From Gemmatimonas groenlandica (lineage in GTDB: Bacteria; Gemmatimonadota; Gemmatimonadetes; Gemmatimonadales; Gemmatimonadaceae): a stretch of 64,000 bases of DNA. The translations under genes and the position numbers were made by a program. The stretch is from contig NZ_CP053085.1 in NCBI RefSeq assembly GCF_013004105.1, positions 5,115,093 through 5,179,092 on the forward strand. Direction: 5' to 3'. The notes under the pieces are model-generated. The model searched no databases and was not told the origin of the DNA. It saw only the letters and a program-made list of their open reading frames with translations. Of the stretch, positions 15,374-26,599 are shown in pieces (the stretch's first letter is position 1; each line of letters opens with the position of its first letter).

Positions 15374-17044
15374 TCACGCCGTCGCCCTTCGAGCGCTGGC
15401 GAATTCGCCCAGCGGTGTCGAATGCACAGGTGGCTTCACGGCCGCTGTGGGGGTGCACCGATCGAGTGCCGCCGGGAATGACCGCAGCGAGACCGGCGCG
15501 TAGTGGCCCATGAGACACACCTGGAGCCAGTTTCGCTCGCGCAGGTAGCCGCTCTCGAAGCTGATCAGCCATCCCGCGGCCCGCAGTTGTTCACCGATCG
15601 CGCGTGCGCTCGCGCCAACGGGAGGGACCAGCGTGTGCACGGCCGGTGAGGCGTGTTCGGCCGACGCGAGCAGGCGCCATCCGCGGGACTCCATCGCACG
15701 CCGCAGCCAGGTGCCGTCGTGCGCCACGCGGTCGAAGCGCGCCGACCAGTCGATCTCGGCGAGCGACGTGCCGAGTGCATCGAGCAGGTTCGATGACTGC
15801 GTGAAGGGCACGCCTTGCTCTTGCACCGCGAGGCCGAGATCGAGATAGCGCGGAATACGGTGGCTGGCCGAGTGAATCTGGCCGTCGTGAAAGACGATGG
15901 CGATGCCGGGGAAGGCGGACAGGGCCTTCCCGCTCACCGCACTGGCCAGCCACACGTGACGCAATGACAGCGGCACCGTGCCAAGGCTACTGATCACGTC
16001 GAGGGCCATCTTCGCGCGGTGATCCTGAGCGATGGCCGTGAGCGTCGCGAGGTCGTTGATGACCCCGGTCGACGTTTCGCCATGTACTGCCCAAAGCCAG
16101 CGTGCGTTGGTGGACCGCACGGCAACGGCAATCTCCGCGTAATCGAGCGGCTCCCCCCACGGCGCCCGCACGACGGTGTGCGGGATCTGCATGCGCGTCG
16201 CGTGATCGATCAGTCGTTCACCGAACTCGCCGTTGCTCACGATCACCCCAGGAGCGTCGAGGAGGGAGATCTGCGCCGCCACCACATCGTTGGCGAGCGT
16301 ACCCGACCCCAACAGCATTGTCGCGTTCTGTGCGTCGGCCAGCGCGCACAGGCGCCACTGCACGTCGCGATAGCGTGCGTGAAACGACTCAGCACGATGC
16401 GACGTGGCGCCGCGGTTCATGGCCTGTTGTACGACGTCAGAGATCCCCACCGGCCCCGGGAGAAAATTCGCGCCGACGCCGAGCGCGTCTGCGCCCTCGT
16501 TCAGCGCGTCCGGCCACATGAGCACCTCTTCCGCCGTGATGTACATCGGCTGGTACGCCGCCTGCTCAGTGCCGATGAGCGGGCCGAAGGCATGAAAGCC
16601 GAGATGCCGGTACAAGCGGAGCTGGCGCGTGGTGCCCGACATGATGCCGAGGTCAAACCCCTTCGCCAGGAAGTGCTGCGTGAGGAAGCCAACGAGCTGG
16701 GTAAAAACGCGGCTGGCGCGGAATTCGGGTTCGACGGCCAGTAGCCGGATCTCGACCGGCGTGCGACCGGCGGGCAGGTAGTCGTCGACGCTGCCCAGTT
16801 TCTGGTCGAGCGAGAATGGTCGTTGGGTGCGTCCGCTGATCATTCCGACGATGCGGCCATTCACCTCATAGACCGCATAGACATTGTCGTCGTGAAAACG
16901 ATCCACATGACGCCGCGTGGCATTGGGCGCGTGCTGTGGAATCTCTTCGACGAACGTTCGGTAATTCAATGCGTGGATGGCATCATGGTCCGCCTCGGTA
17001 GCCAGCCGGACCGTACCACGCGTAGACTGTTGGGGCGTTGTCAT
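15374..17044 (-). CDS. GNAT acyltransferase fused to class V PLP aminotransferase
   Basis: A 556-residue fusion. Residues ~11-175 look like a GNAT fold (AVYEVNGRIVGMISG, then EIRLLAVEPEFR and LYRHLGF); the RTFVEEIPQH opening recalls the N-acyl amino acid synthase/autoinducer synthase branch of GNATs. Residues ~190-530 match class V aminotransferases of the serine-glyoxylate/aminoethylphosphonate type: NFLPGPVGIS, GSGTLAND (247-254), cofactor Asp349 (ALDVISSLG) and the PLP-binding Lys373 (SGKALSAFPG). The two domains could acylate and transaminate the same amine or amino acid. The substrate is unknown. It starts at ATG 17044, shortly upstream of a transposon insertion on the side of its promoter. 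Confidence 0.8.
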   Translation of the reverse strand: MTTPQQSTRGTVRLATEADHDAIHALNYRTFVEEIPQHAPNATRRHVDRFHDDNVYAVYEVNGRIVGMISGRTQRPFSLDQKLGSVDDYLPAGRTPVEIRLLAVEPEFRASRVFTQLVGFLTQHFLAKGFDLGIMSGTTRQLRLYRHLGFHAFGPLIGTEQAAYQPMYITAEEVLMWPDALNEGADALGVGANFLPGPVGISDVVQQAMNRGATSHRAESFHARYRDVQWRLCALADAQNATMLLGSGTLANDVVAAQISLLDAPGVIVSNGEFGERLIDHATRMQIPHTVVRAPWGEPLDYAEIAVAVRSTNARWLWAVHGETSTGVINDLATLTAIAQDHRAKMALDVISSLGTVPLSLRHVWLASAVSGKALSAFPGIAIVFHDGQIHSASHRIPRYLDLGLAVQEQGVPFTQSSNLLDALGTSLAEIDWSARFDRVAHDGTWLRRAMESRGWRLLASAEHASPAVHTLVPPVGASARAIGEQLRAAGWLISFESGYLRERNWLQVCLMGHYAPVSLRSFPAALDRCTPTAAVKPPVHSTPLGEFASARRATA

Positions 17045-17128
17045 GGCATGAACTTGCGCCCTGTGCCGGTCGAGCGGAATAAGTCACGTGACGTAGAGCT
17101 GACGTAAAACGGGGGCAACAGGGCACTG

Positions 17129-18474
17129 GGGCCTGTCGGAAATTCTGTGTATGAGTCATAACCTTGTAGGACGGAGGTGGTTATGGCTCGACGGAAACGG
17201 GCGGCGGCGGAGCCGCTGCCCGCAGGGCTGACGCCCGAGATTCTCGACCAGTTGGTGGCGGGGGTGCAGACCTCCGCCGACTTCCAGCTGGTCTGGCGGC
17301 AGTTGCAGAAGGCGATGGCGGAGCGGGTGCTCAAGGCTGAGCTCACGCATCACTTGGGCTATCCCGAGGGCGGGGAGCGCGGGCCGGATGGCAATGCCCG
17401 CAATGGCTTTACCCCGAAGTCGTTGCTGACCGAGAGCGGGTCGATTGCGCTCGACATCCCGCGGGACCGCGACGGCAGTTTTGCGCCCCAGTTTGTGCCC
17501 AAGGGCGCCCGCCGCTTGCCGGGCTTCGACGAGACGGTGCTGATGCTGTACGCGCGCGGCTTGAGCACGCGCGAGCTCCAGGCGTTTCTCGAGGAGCGCT
17601 ATCAGATCCCGGTCTCGCCCGACTTGATCAGCACGATCACGAGCGAGGTGCTGGCCGAAGTCGAGACGTGGCAGCAGCGGCCGCTCGAGTCGACGTACGT
17701 GGCCGTCGCCTTCGATGCGCTGCGCGTGAAGATCCGCGACGAAGGCGTCGTGCAAAACAAGGCGGTGTATCTCGCGCTCGGCGTGCAGCTGGATGGCACG
17801 AAGGAAGTGCTCGGCTTTTGGATCGCGCAAACCGAGGGCGCCGCCTTCTGGCACCGCGTGTTTCGCGAGCTGCAGGGCCGTGGCGTGGCCGATATCCTGA
17901 TCGCGCTGATCGATGGCCTGACGGGGCTCCCAGACGCGCTGCAGACGGTGTTTCCGCACACGGTGATTCATCAGTGCATCGTGCATCTCGTGCGTCAAAG
18001 CCTCCACTACGTGTCGTGGACCGAGCGGAAGCTCGTCGCGGCGGCGCTGCGGACGATCTACCACGCGCCCACCGAGGCGGCTGGGCGTCTCGCCTTGCAG
18101 CGCTTTGCGGAGAGTCCGCTTGGGCAGCGCCACGCAGCGATCGTCGCCATCTGGGAGCGGCACTGGGAGCGCATCGCGCCGGCCCTCGCCTACCCACTGG
18201 AAATCCGCCGCGTGCTCTACACCACGAATGCGATCGAGAGCCTGAACATGCAGATTCGCAAAGTGATCAAGACCCGCGGCCACTTCCCGAGTGATGAAGC
18301 GGCCGGCAAGCTGCTCTATCTCGCGCTGCGCAACATCGGCAAGAAGTGGAAAGCCAAGCCCGACAAGTACTGGCGCGCGGCCTTCCCACATCTCAAGCTC
18401 CTCTTCGGCGACCGACTCGTGGCGACGTCGTGACCCGATGCTCACGACTCATACACAGAATTCCTGACAGGTCC
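17129..18474 (+). mobile_element. Intact IS256-family insertion sequence, about 1346 bp
   Basis: The transposase gene is bounded by 29-nt imperfect terminal inverted repeats at 17129-17157 and 18446-18474 (26 of 29 identical; both contain CCTGTC and AATTCTGTGTATGAGTC). The repeats are flanked by an 8-bp direct repeat GGGCACTG at 17121-17128 and 18475-18482, the target duplication size expected for the IS256 family. Complete ends, duplication and an open transposase frame suggest a recent and possibly active insertion. Confidence 0.92.
17183..18433 (+). CDS. IS256 family transposase
   Basis: A 416-residue DDE transposase of the Mutator/IS256 superfamily. The catalytic triad is visible as Asp178 (YVAVAFDALRV), Asp244 (LIALIDGLTGLPDAL) and Glu352 (TTNAIESLNMQIRK), with the family signature HQCIVHLVRQSLHYVSWTER between the second Asp and the Glu. 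The N-terminal region includes the HHLGY-EGGERGPDGNARNG segment typical of the family. ATG 17183 is chosen because GGAGG lies 5 nt upstream; an in-frame GTG at 17177 is less likely. No frameshift or internal stop is present, so the enzyme is likely functional. Confidence 0.95.
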   Translation: MARRKRAAAEPLPAGLTPEILDQLVAGVQTSADFQLVWRQLQKAMAERVLKAELTHHLGYPEGGERGPDGNARNGFTPKSLLTESGSIALDIPRDRDGSFAPQFVPKGARRLPGFDETVLMLYARGLSTRELQAFLEERYQIPVSPDLISTITSEVLAEVETWQQRPLESTYVAVAFDALRVKIRDEGVVQNKAVYLALGVQLDGTKEVLGFWIAQTEGAAFWHRVFRELQGRGVADILIALIDGLTGLPDALQTVFPHTVIHQCIVHLVRQSLHYVSWTERKLVAAALRTIYHAPTEAAGRLALQRFAESPLGQRHAAIVAIWERHWERIAPALAYPLEIRRVLYTTNAIESLNMQIRKVIKTRGHFPSDEAAGKLLYLALRNIGKKWKAKPDKYWRAAFPHLKLLFGDRLVATS

Positions 18475-18499
18475 GGGCACTGCGCCCTGTTACCCCCGA

Positions 18500-18577
18500 C
18501 TCCCTACCCCCGACTCCCTACCCCCTACTCCCTACCCCCTACTCCCTACTCCCTACTCCCTACTCCCTGCTTCGCCG
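18500..18577 (-). repeat. G-rich heptamer array (GGGAGTA)n directly after the lon stop codon
   Basis: On the lon sense strand the TAA stop is followed by CGGCGAAGCAGGGAGTAGGG and then about ten GGG-containing heptamer-like units (GGGAGTA, GGGGGTA, GGGAGTC). Runs of three or more G separated by 2-4 nt fit the G-quadruplex pattern in the mRNA. The same sequence block follows the pfkA stop codon at 32656. Confidence 0.85.
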
Positions 18578-21157
<2,580 letters not shown>

Positions 21158-21504
21158 GACGTACGATCCTTTTGGAAGAGGAATACCGCCAGCCAATGGG
21201 CAGGTTTCACACCGTCTGGATTACGCCATCCCGGCAGGGTTTGCAAGCAGCCTGGGGCGCGGGTGCCGTGGTGACGGTACCGCTGGCCCGGCCACCCGCC
21301 GAATTGTCGGTCCACGGCATGGAATGCAAATAGCGGTCAAGATGACCGATGGCGCTGGCGTCCGGGACGGACGGGGGCCCAGTTGCAACTCCCGGCGAGC
21401 TCGGGCCGTACGGCGGATGCCCAAGAGAATTACGATGCTGTTGCCGGTTTCTCTCCGGTGCTACACTAGACACGTACGGCGCGACTTCCCCGATTCCCAC
21501 GCGA
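21158..21504. other. Divergent intergenic region between lon and the first kinase gene
   Basis: About 350 bp without a supportable gene. It holds the lon ribosome-binding site (AAAGGA on the minus strand) and, near the right end, an extended -10 element for the kinase gene. No hairpin or repeat stands out. Confidence 0.5.
21459..21467 (+). promoter_or_regulatory. Extended -10 promoter element (TGCTACACT) for the kinase pair
   Basis: TGCTACACT matches the extended -10 pattern TGnTAnnnT. A TTGCCG at 21441-21446 is a possible -35 box but with a short 15-nt spacer. The predicted start near 21474 leaves about 30 nt before the GTG at 21505. Confidence 0.45.
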
Positions 21505-23610
21505 GTGCCCGATTCCGTAGTCCCATCCACCGAAGATGCTGAGCTGCGCGCCCATGTGGAGCAGGCGCTCAGTGCCACCTATGAACTGGACCAGGAGATC
21601 GGTCGCGGTGGCATGGGCATCGTGTATCGGGCCAAGGATAAGCGCCTCAAGCGCTTCGTGGCGATCAAGCTGCTGCCGCCGGAGCTGTCGTTCCGGCGCG
21701 ACATCCGCACGCGCTTTCTACGCGAAGCCGAGACGGCCGCACAGCTGAGTCATCCCAACATCGTCCCGATTTATTCGGTCGACGAAGTCGGGAATCTCGT
21801 GTTCTTCGTGATGGCGTGCATCGACGGCGACAACCTCGCCACGAAGTTGCAGAAGCGTGGGCCGCTACCAATCGATGACGTACGCCGCTGGCTACTCGAA
21901 GTGGCCGATGCGCTGGCTTTTGCGCACGCGCGGGGCGTCATTCACCGCGATATCAAGCCGGATAACATTCTGCTCGACAGTATCGATGGTCGGGCGCTCG
22001 TCACCGACTTCGGGATCGCGCGCGCCGCCAGCGACAGTGGAGAGACGTCGCGCCTCACCGCCACCGGCATGGCGATCGGCACCCCGGCCTACATGTCGCC
22101 CGAGCAAGCCGCCGGCGATCGCGACCTCGACGCCCGCAGCGATCTGTATTCGCTGGGTATCGTGGCCTATCAGATGCTGGCCGGCGAGCCGCCGTTCACC
22201 GGCGGCACCACGCCGGCGCTGTTGGTGAAGCACCTCGCCGAAATGCCGGTGCCGGTGTCGTTGCGTCGTCCCGACACGCCCGATGATTTGTCGCAGATCG
22301 TCATGCGGTTGTTGGAGAAGAGCCCCGAGCACCGCTTCCAGAGTGCCGGTGAGATGGTGACGGCGCTCAAGACGGGTGTCGTGCCGCCTCCCACGAATCC
22401 GGCGGCGTCGCAGCTTGCAACGGGAGCGCCCGTACGCTTCAACGGCGCACCCATCGGCGGCATGCCGCTGGGAGGTCTGGCGTCACCCAGTCCGTCCGCG
22501 CCGTCGGTGCCGTACACGCCCGCGCCGTACACGCCGCCGGCTTATCAACCGCCCACGTACCAGTCGCGCACCGCAGTGACGCCGCAGGCGGCGCCGTATC
22601 CGCTCTATCAACAGCCGACGTCGGGCGACGAGGTGTACGTCCCGACGGCGGAGGACCTCGCGCGTTGGGAGGCACCTCCCGTCGTGGCGTTCCGCCGTAA
22701 GCTGGCCCCGTATCTGTTCGTGAACGGCGCGATCCTCGTGATCAGCATCTTCACGCGCGGCGACATGCTCGGGCTAACCACGCTGTGGACGGTGTACATC
22801 GCGTGGAAGTACGCCAAGCTCTGGGCCGACGGCTTTGACTGGACGGATGTGCTGAAGCAGCCCAAGCATCGCATGCTCGGCGAAGTCCTATCCGATCTTG
22901 GCGACAAGTTCATGGCCACGTTCAGCCGCAAGAAGCGCGAAGAGCTACGGGCGCAGGGGCGGTTGCGCAATCGTCTCGATGGTGTGCTGTCGTCGACGCC
23001 AACGTCGCCGGTGACGCTACGCGCGGCCGTCGCGATGCCGAACGCGCCTGCACGCGACGACGAGCTCGGCGAGTTCGTCGGACTGGTCAAGGCCGCGCGC
23101 GCCGATCGCGAAGAGATCGGGCGTTTGCTGGGCACGCTGCCGGCCGACGAGCGCGGGCGCATTCCCGACGTCGCACGTACGGCCGTGGATCTGGTGAACA
23201 AGGTCGAGATCATTGCCCGCGATATCGCCCGGGTGGATCGCGACCATGGACCTGATGCCGCACGACGCATCGACGCCGAGATAGGGGCACTCGAGGCCGA
23301 AGCGAATCCGCTCGACACACAGCGCAGCGAAGGACGTGTGCGTCGCTTGGCGCAGCTGCGTCGCGATCGCCGCGCGGTGGCCGATTCCCTCGGCAAGCGT
23401 GAATTGCGCCGTGCGCAGCTGGAGAGCTGCCGTATCGCACTCGAGAACGTGCGCCTCGATCTCGTGCGTCTGCGTACCGGCAATAGTTCAGTGCAGAGTG
23501 TCACCTTGGTCGCCGAGCAGGCCATGCAGCTGGCGCGTGATGTCGAGATCGCGGTGCAGGCCGCCAACGAAGTGCGCGACGCAACGTCGTCGCGCTACGG
23601 TTCGGCGTAA
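21505..23610 (+). CDS. Membrane-anchored Ser/Thr protein kinase with 2TM and C-terminal coiled-coil domain
   Basis: A 701-residue Hanks-type kinase. The kinase domain (about 26-290) is complete: P-loop GRGGMGIV (33-40), Lys55, HRDIKPDN with Asp149, DFG (168-170) and GTPAYMSPE. A Pro/Tyr-rich linker (about 295-385) leads to a two-helix membrane hairpin (LAPYLFVNGAILVISIF and LTTLWTVYIAWKYA), resembling the 2TM domain. The last ~200 residues are charged, helical and coiled-coil-like, ending with LENVRLDLVRLRTG. The start is set at GTG 21505, after the promoter, although the frame is open to 21349. The second kinase begins 12 nt downstream and is a paralogue. No PASTA or other sensor domain is present. 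Confidence 0.88.
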   Translation: MPDSVVPSTEDAELRAHVEQALSATYELDQEIGRGGMGIVYRAKDKRLKRFVAIKLLPPELSFRRDIRTRFLREAETAAQLSHPNIVPIYSVDEVGNLVFFVMACIDGDNLATKLQKRGPLPIDDVRRWLLEVADALAFAHARGVIHRDIKPDNILLDSIDGRALVTDFGIARAASDSGETSRLTATGMAIGTPAYMSPEQAAGDRDLDARSDLYSLGIVAYQMLAGEPPFTGGTTPALLVKHLAEMPVPVSLRRPDTPDDLSQIVMRLLEKSPEHRFQSAGEMVTALKTGVVPPPTNPAASQLATGAPVRFNGAPIGGMPLGGLASPSPSAPSVPYTPAPYTPPAYQPPTYQSRTAVTPQAAPYPLYQQPTSGDEVYVPTAEDLARWEAPPVVAFRRKLAPYLFVNGAILVISIFTRGDMLGLTTLWTVYIAWKYAKLWADGFDWTDVLKQPKHRMLGEVLSDLGDKFMATFSRKKREELRAQGRLRNRLDGVLSSTPTSPVTLRAAVAMPNAPARDDELGEFVGLVKAARADREEIGRLLGTLPADERGRIPDVARTAVDLVNKVEIIARDIARVDRDHGPDAARRIDAEIGALEAEANPLDTQRSEGRVRRLAQLRRDRRAVADSLGKRELRRAQLESCRIALENVRLDLVRLRTGNSSVQSVTLVAEQAMQLARDVEIAVQAANEVRDATSSRYGSA

Positions 23611-23622
23611 GCCGAGCGCACG

Positions 23623-25998
23623 ATGCCTGACGGTCAGCGCGCGGCCACGAAGGCGGCCGAAACACAGGCCGAGTCGAATCTCCTGCGCGACCGCGTAACA
23701 GCCGCGGTCGGCGACCTGTACCTCATCGAGCAGGAAGTCGGTCGAGGCGGCATGGCCGTGGTGTACGCCGCCGAAGATGTGCGATTGCAGCGACCGGTGG
23801 CGCTCAAGGTGCTGCCGCCCGAGCTCGCGTTTCGCGGCGACGTGCGTGAACGCTTCGTGCGCGAAGCGCAGACGGCCGCGCGGCTCAATCATCCGCACAT
23901 CGTGCCGATCTATGCGGTGCACGAGGAAGGCGGATTGGTGTGCTTCGCGATGGCGCTGGTCAAAGGCGAGAGCCTGGCGGCGCGCATCGTTCGCGATCCG
24001 CGGCCCGGTTTCGAGTACATCGCGCAGATGCTGGAGCAGGTGGCCGACGCGCTCGCATACGCGCACGCCTGCGGCGTGGTGCATCGTGACGTGAAGCCGG
24101 ACAACGTGCTCATCGACAAAGACTCGGGGCGTGCGATGGTCACCGACTTCGGTATCGCGCGCGCGGCCGAGAGCGGGTCGCGTCTCACGCAGACTGGCAT
24201 TGCGGTGGGCACGCCGGCGTTCATGAGCCCCGAGCAGGCCACGGGAGACCGCGAGATCGACGGTCGGAGCGACATCTATTCGCTCGGCGTCGTCGGCTAC
24301 CTCATGCTGGCGGGCCGCTTGCCATTCGAGGCGACGACCACGCCGGCGATGCTCATGAAGCATGTCAGTGAAACGCCGATGCCGATTCGCGCCGTGCGTC
24401 CGGATGCGCCGCATGCGCTGGTAGAGATTCTCGAGCGGTGTCTTGCCAAGCGTCCGCAAGACCGCTGGGACAACGCCATGCAGCTCCGCGATGCCCTGCG
24501 CAAAGTGCAGCGCGACGGTTCGCTGCAGACGGGCGCGCACCGTGCGTACGCGCCGCCCGCGCCGGCTCCGTTGTACCCGCCGGCGGCCGCTCCGGTGCAC
24601 TACAACGGGACATCCGGCGCCCGCACACCGGAACATCGCGAAGACGCGCGCTATGGGCAGCGATCGGAGGACTGGGCGCCGCGCAATGTGCTGGTTCCGG
24701 CACCCGCGCCTCGGTCGTATCCTGCGCCGGGCGCGTTGCCGCCCATGCCCGCGCTTCCGCCGCTGCCGCCTGGCGCTCCACGCGAGCAGGTGCGCGAGTG
24801 GAATCGCGCGTCCAAGGAAGCGATGCAGGATTGGCGCGTCGCGGTGCGACAGCAGCGCCGCGACGTGCAGTCGCAGTGGAACGATCAGTACGGCGACGCG
24901 ACCAGTGCCTGGCGCAGCGACGAAGACGTGATCGAGCGCTTCAAGGGGCAGATGCTCTGGACGGCGGGCATGATCGTGTTCCTCGGCGTCATCAATGCGT
25001 CGACCAGTCCCGGTTTCCCGTGGGCGATCTTCCCCTCGATGGGCATGGGCTTGGGCGTGCTCGGCCGGTACATCCGGCTGCGTCGGCGTGGCATCACGTT
25101 GGGTCGCATCTTTGGCGGTGAGTCCACACCGAAGCCGGACGGCGACCCGCGCAGCAAGCCGGCGCGCATCGCCGACGCGTCGCGCGCGTTCGTGAAGCAC
25201 GCCAAGTGGTTGATGGGCGCGGCCGCCGTTTCGCTTGGCAGTCTCGTGATCGGCGCGTCGTTGGATCTCAAACCGATGATCATTCCGATGCTCGGCGCCG
25301 GTCTTGCGGCGTTGGCGAGCGCGCAAATGCTGGCTCGCGATTTCATGCGGCTGCGTCGACTTGGCGTCTCGGCGGGTGACGCGTGGAACGGCAGTTGGCA
25401 GGCCATCGCCGCGGGGTCGGATGATCGTCCGTACGAGGTGAAGATGCGCGAGCAACTCGCGCTCGTGGCCGGCGATCAGTTGCTCGCGTCGGCGTACGGT
25501 GAGTTGCTGCGCAATGCGGTGGACGATCGGCTCACGATCAAGGACGTTACGGCGAAACTGTCGGACGCCGACAAGAGTTTGGTGCCCGACGTCGAGCCTA
25601 CGGCCGACGCGCTCCTCGAGCGCATCAGCGCCCTCGCCAGCGGTCTCGAACGATTGCAGCGCGATCTGCCCACCGATGCACTGACACAACTCGAATCACG
25701 AGTGGCGTCGGTGCAAGCCGAGCCGGAACAGGCGCCGGATCGCGAACGCCGCCTCACGCTGCTCACGCGGCAGCTGTCGTCGTTGCAGGAACTCGTGGAC
25801 CGCCGCGAAACGATGCAGCGTCAGCTCGACAGCGCGTCGATGGCGCTGCGGTCACTGCGTCTCGATATCGTGAAGCTGCGCACCATGGGCGTGGGTGCGG
25901 CGATCAACGATGTCACGAATGCGACGCAGGAAGCGAGAGCGCTGTCAAGAGACCTGGGACACGTGATCAGCGCGGCAGACGAGATGCGGAAACTCTGA
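23623..25998 (+). CDS. Membrane-anchored Ser/Thr protein kinase, paralogue of the preceding gene
   Basis: A 791-residue Hanks-type kinase. The catalytic domain (about 33-295) has GRGGMAVV (40-47), Lys62, HRDVKPDN with Asp156, DFG (175-177) and GTPAFMSPE. A long Pro/Ala-rich linker (about 300-390) includes a short basic/aromatic helix. Two membrane hairpins follow, GQMLWTAGMIVFLGVINAS-to-GLGVLGRYI and a second pair around WLMGAAAVSLGSLVIGAS and IIPMLGAGLAALASA, so four membrane helices rather than two. The C-terminal ~200 residues are coiled-coil-like and end with LRSLRLDIVKLRTMG, matching the end of the first kinase. The 12-nt gap and paralogy indicate an operon made by duplication. Confidence 0.88.
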   Translation: MPDGQRAATKAAETQAESNLLRDRVTAAVGDLYLIEQEVGRGGMAVVYAAEDVRLQRPVALKVLPPELAFRGDVRERFVREAQTAARLNHPHIVPIYAVHEEGGLVCFAMALVKGESLAARIVRDPRPGFEYIAQMLEQVADALAYAHACGVVHRDVKPDNVLIDKDSGRAMVTDFGIARAAESGSRLTQTGIAVGTPAFMSPEQATGDREIDGRSDIYSLGVVGYLMLAGRLPFEATTTPAMLMKHVSETPMPIRAVRPDAPHALVEILERCLAKRPQDRWDNAMQLRDALRKVQRDGSLQTGAHRAYAPPAPAPLYPPAAAPVHYNGTSGARTPEHREDARYGQRSEDWAPRNVLVPAPAPRSYPAPGALPPMPALPPLPPGAPREQVREWNRASKEAMQDWRVAVRQQRRDVQSQWNDQYGDATSAWRSDEDVIERFKGQMLWTAGMIVFLGVINASTSPGFPWAIFPSMGMGLGVLGRYIRLRRRGITLGRIFGGESTPKPDGDPRSKPARIADASRAFVKHAKWLMGAAAVSLGSLVIGASLDLKPMIIPMLGAGLAALASAQMLARDFMRLRRLGVSAGDAWNGSWQAIAAGSDDRPYEVKMREQLALVAGDQLLASAYGELLRNAVDDRLTIKDVTAKLSDADKSLVPDVEPTADALLERISALASGLERLQRDLPTDALTQLESRVASVQAEPEQAPDRERRLTLLTRQLSSLQELVDRRETMQRQLDSASMALRSLRLDIVKLRTMGVGAAINDVTNATQEARALSRDLGHVISAADEMRKL

Positions 25999-26026
25999 AC
26001 TGCCCAGTCATCAGTGGTCAGTGGTC

Positions 26027-26210
26027 TGAACTCTGGCGTGGGACTTCATATAGTGCTCAGCGTCGAGCAACGACAGTCCACAGTTGCGAGGCGTTTGATG
26101 GACTGCCGCCGGATGCATCGCGCGTGCTCAATACTGCACGAAACGCCTCGGCACTGTGGACTGTCGTTGCTGAATTCTGACCGCTATACAAAGTCCGACG
26201 CCAGAGTTCT
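26027..26210. repeat. Long palindromic repeat, family B
   Basis: An imperfect inverted repeat of about 180 bp between the second kinase and the convergent TPR gene. The outer arms GAACTCTGGCGT (26028) and ACGCCAGAGTTC (26198) pair, as do AGCAACGACAGTCCACAGT (26066-26084) and ACTGTGGACTGTCGTTGCT (26153-26171), a perfect 19-bp match, and CGAGGCGTTT (26087) with AAACGCCTCG (26141). The loop is about 44 nt. TCAGTGG heptamer repeats precede it. The left arm alone recurs at 12544. Confidence 0.88.
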
Positions 26211-26247
26211 GAACACCGTCTACTGAATCCGCGTAAATCCGCGCCGT

Positions 26248-26550
26248 TCAGTACTCCCGTTCTTCGAATTCCGAGACCAGCGTCGCGTGTCCGTGTCGCG
26301 TGGCCGCCTCAACGCCCTTGTCGCACGCCGCGCGGGCGGCGTCCTGTTTGCCGAGGGCGTGCAGCGTGTCGGCATAACGCAGCCAGCCGTTGCCTTCGTC
26401 GTCGTGCAGCGCGAGATACGCGGCCAACTCCAGTTCGGCTTCGTCCAACAGGCCGGCTTTGAGCAGCTCGTTGGCGAGTCCGAAGCGGGCGAGGGGATTC
26501 GTCGGCTGCTTGGCAGCCATGACGCGCATCGTGGCGAGGCGATCTGTCAT
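26248..26550 (-). CDS. Small TPR-like protein
   Basis: A 100-residue protein with helix pairs of the tetratricopeptide type: PLARFGLANELLKAGLLDEAELELAAYLAL and GWLRYADTLHALGKQDAARAACDKGVEAA each show the small-residue pattern of a TPR helix pair. It has no signal peptide or enzymatic motif, so it may be a cytosolic protein-interaction adaptor. The frame is open to 26598, but ATG 26550 (MTDRLATM) is the more natural start since the extension overlaps the upstream gene's stop region with a low-complexity Ser/Arg peptide. It lies about 50 nt after the alpha/beta hydrolase gene on the same strand. Confidence 0.65.
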   Translation of the reverse strand: MTDRLATMRVMAAKQPTNPLARFGLANELLKAGLLDEAELELAAYLALHDDEGNGWLRYADTLHALGKQDAARAACDKGVEAATRHGHATLVSEFEEREY

Positions 26551-26599
26551 GAGAGACGGGCGGGTGGAAGGGGCGTGACGCGAAGCACTCTCTGACAAT

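Larger units (their letters stand above)
17110..18498 (-). terminator. lon terminator hairpin, split by the IS256 element
   Basis: With the transposon removed, the 15-nt arm at 17110-17124 pairs with the arm at 18484-18498 with a single mismatch around a short loop, and on the minus strand the hairpin is followed by GTTTTAC. That is a Rho-independent terminator at the right place for the minus-strand lon gene. The insertion and its 8-bp duplication lie in the loop and upper stem, leaving the two arms about 1.36 kb apart. Confidence 0.65.
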
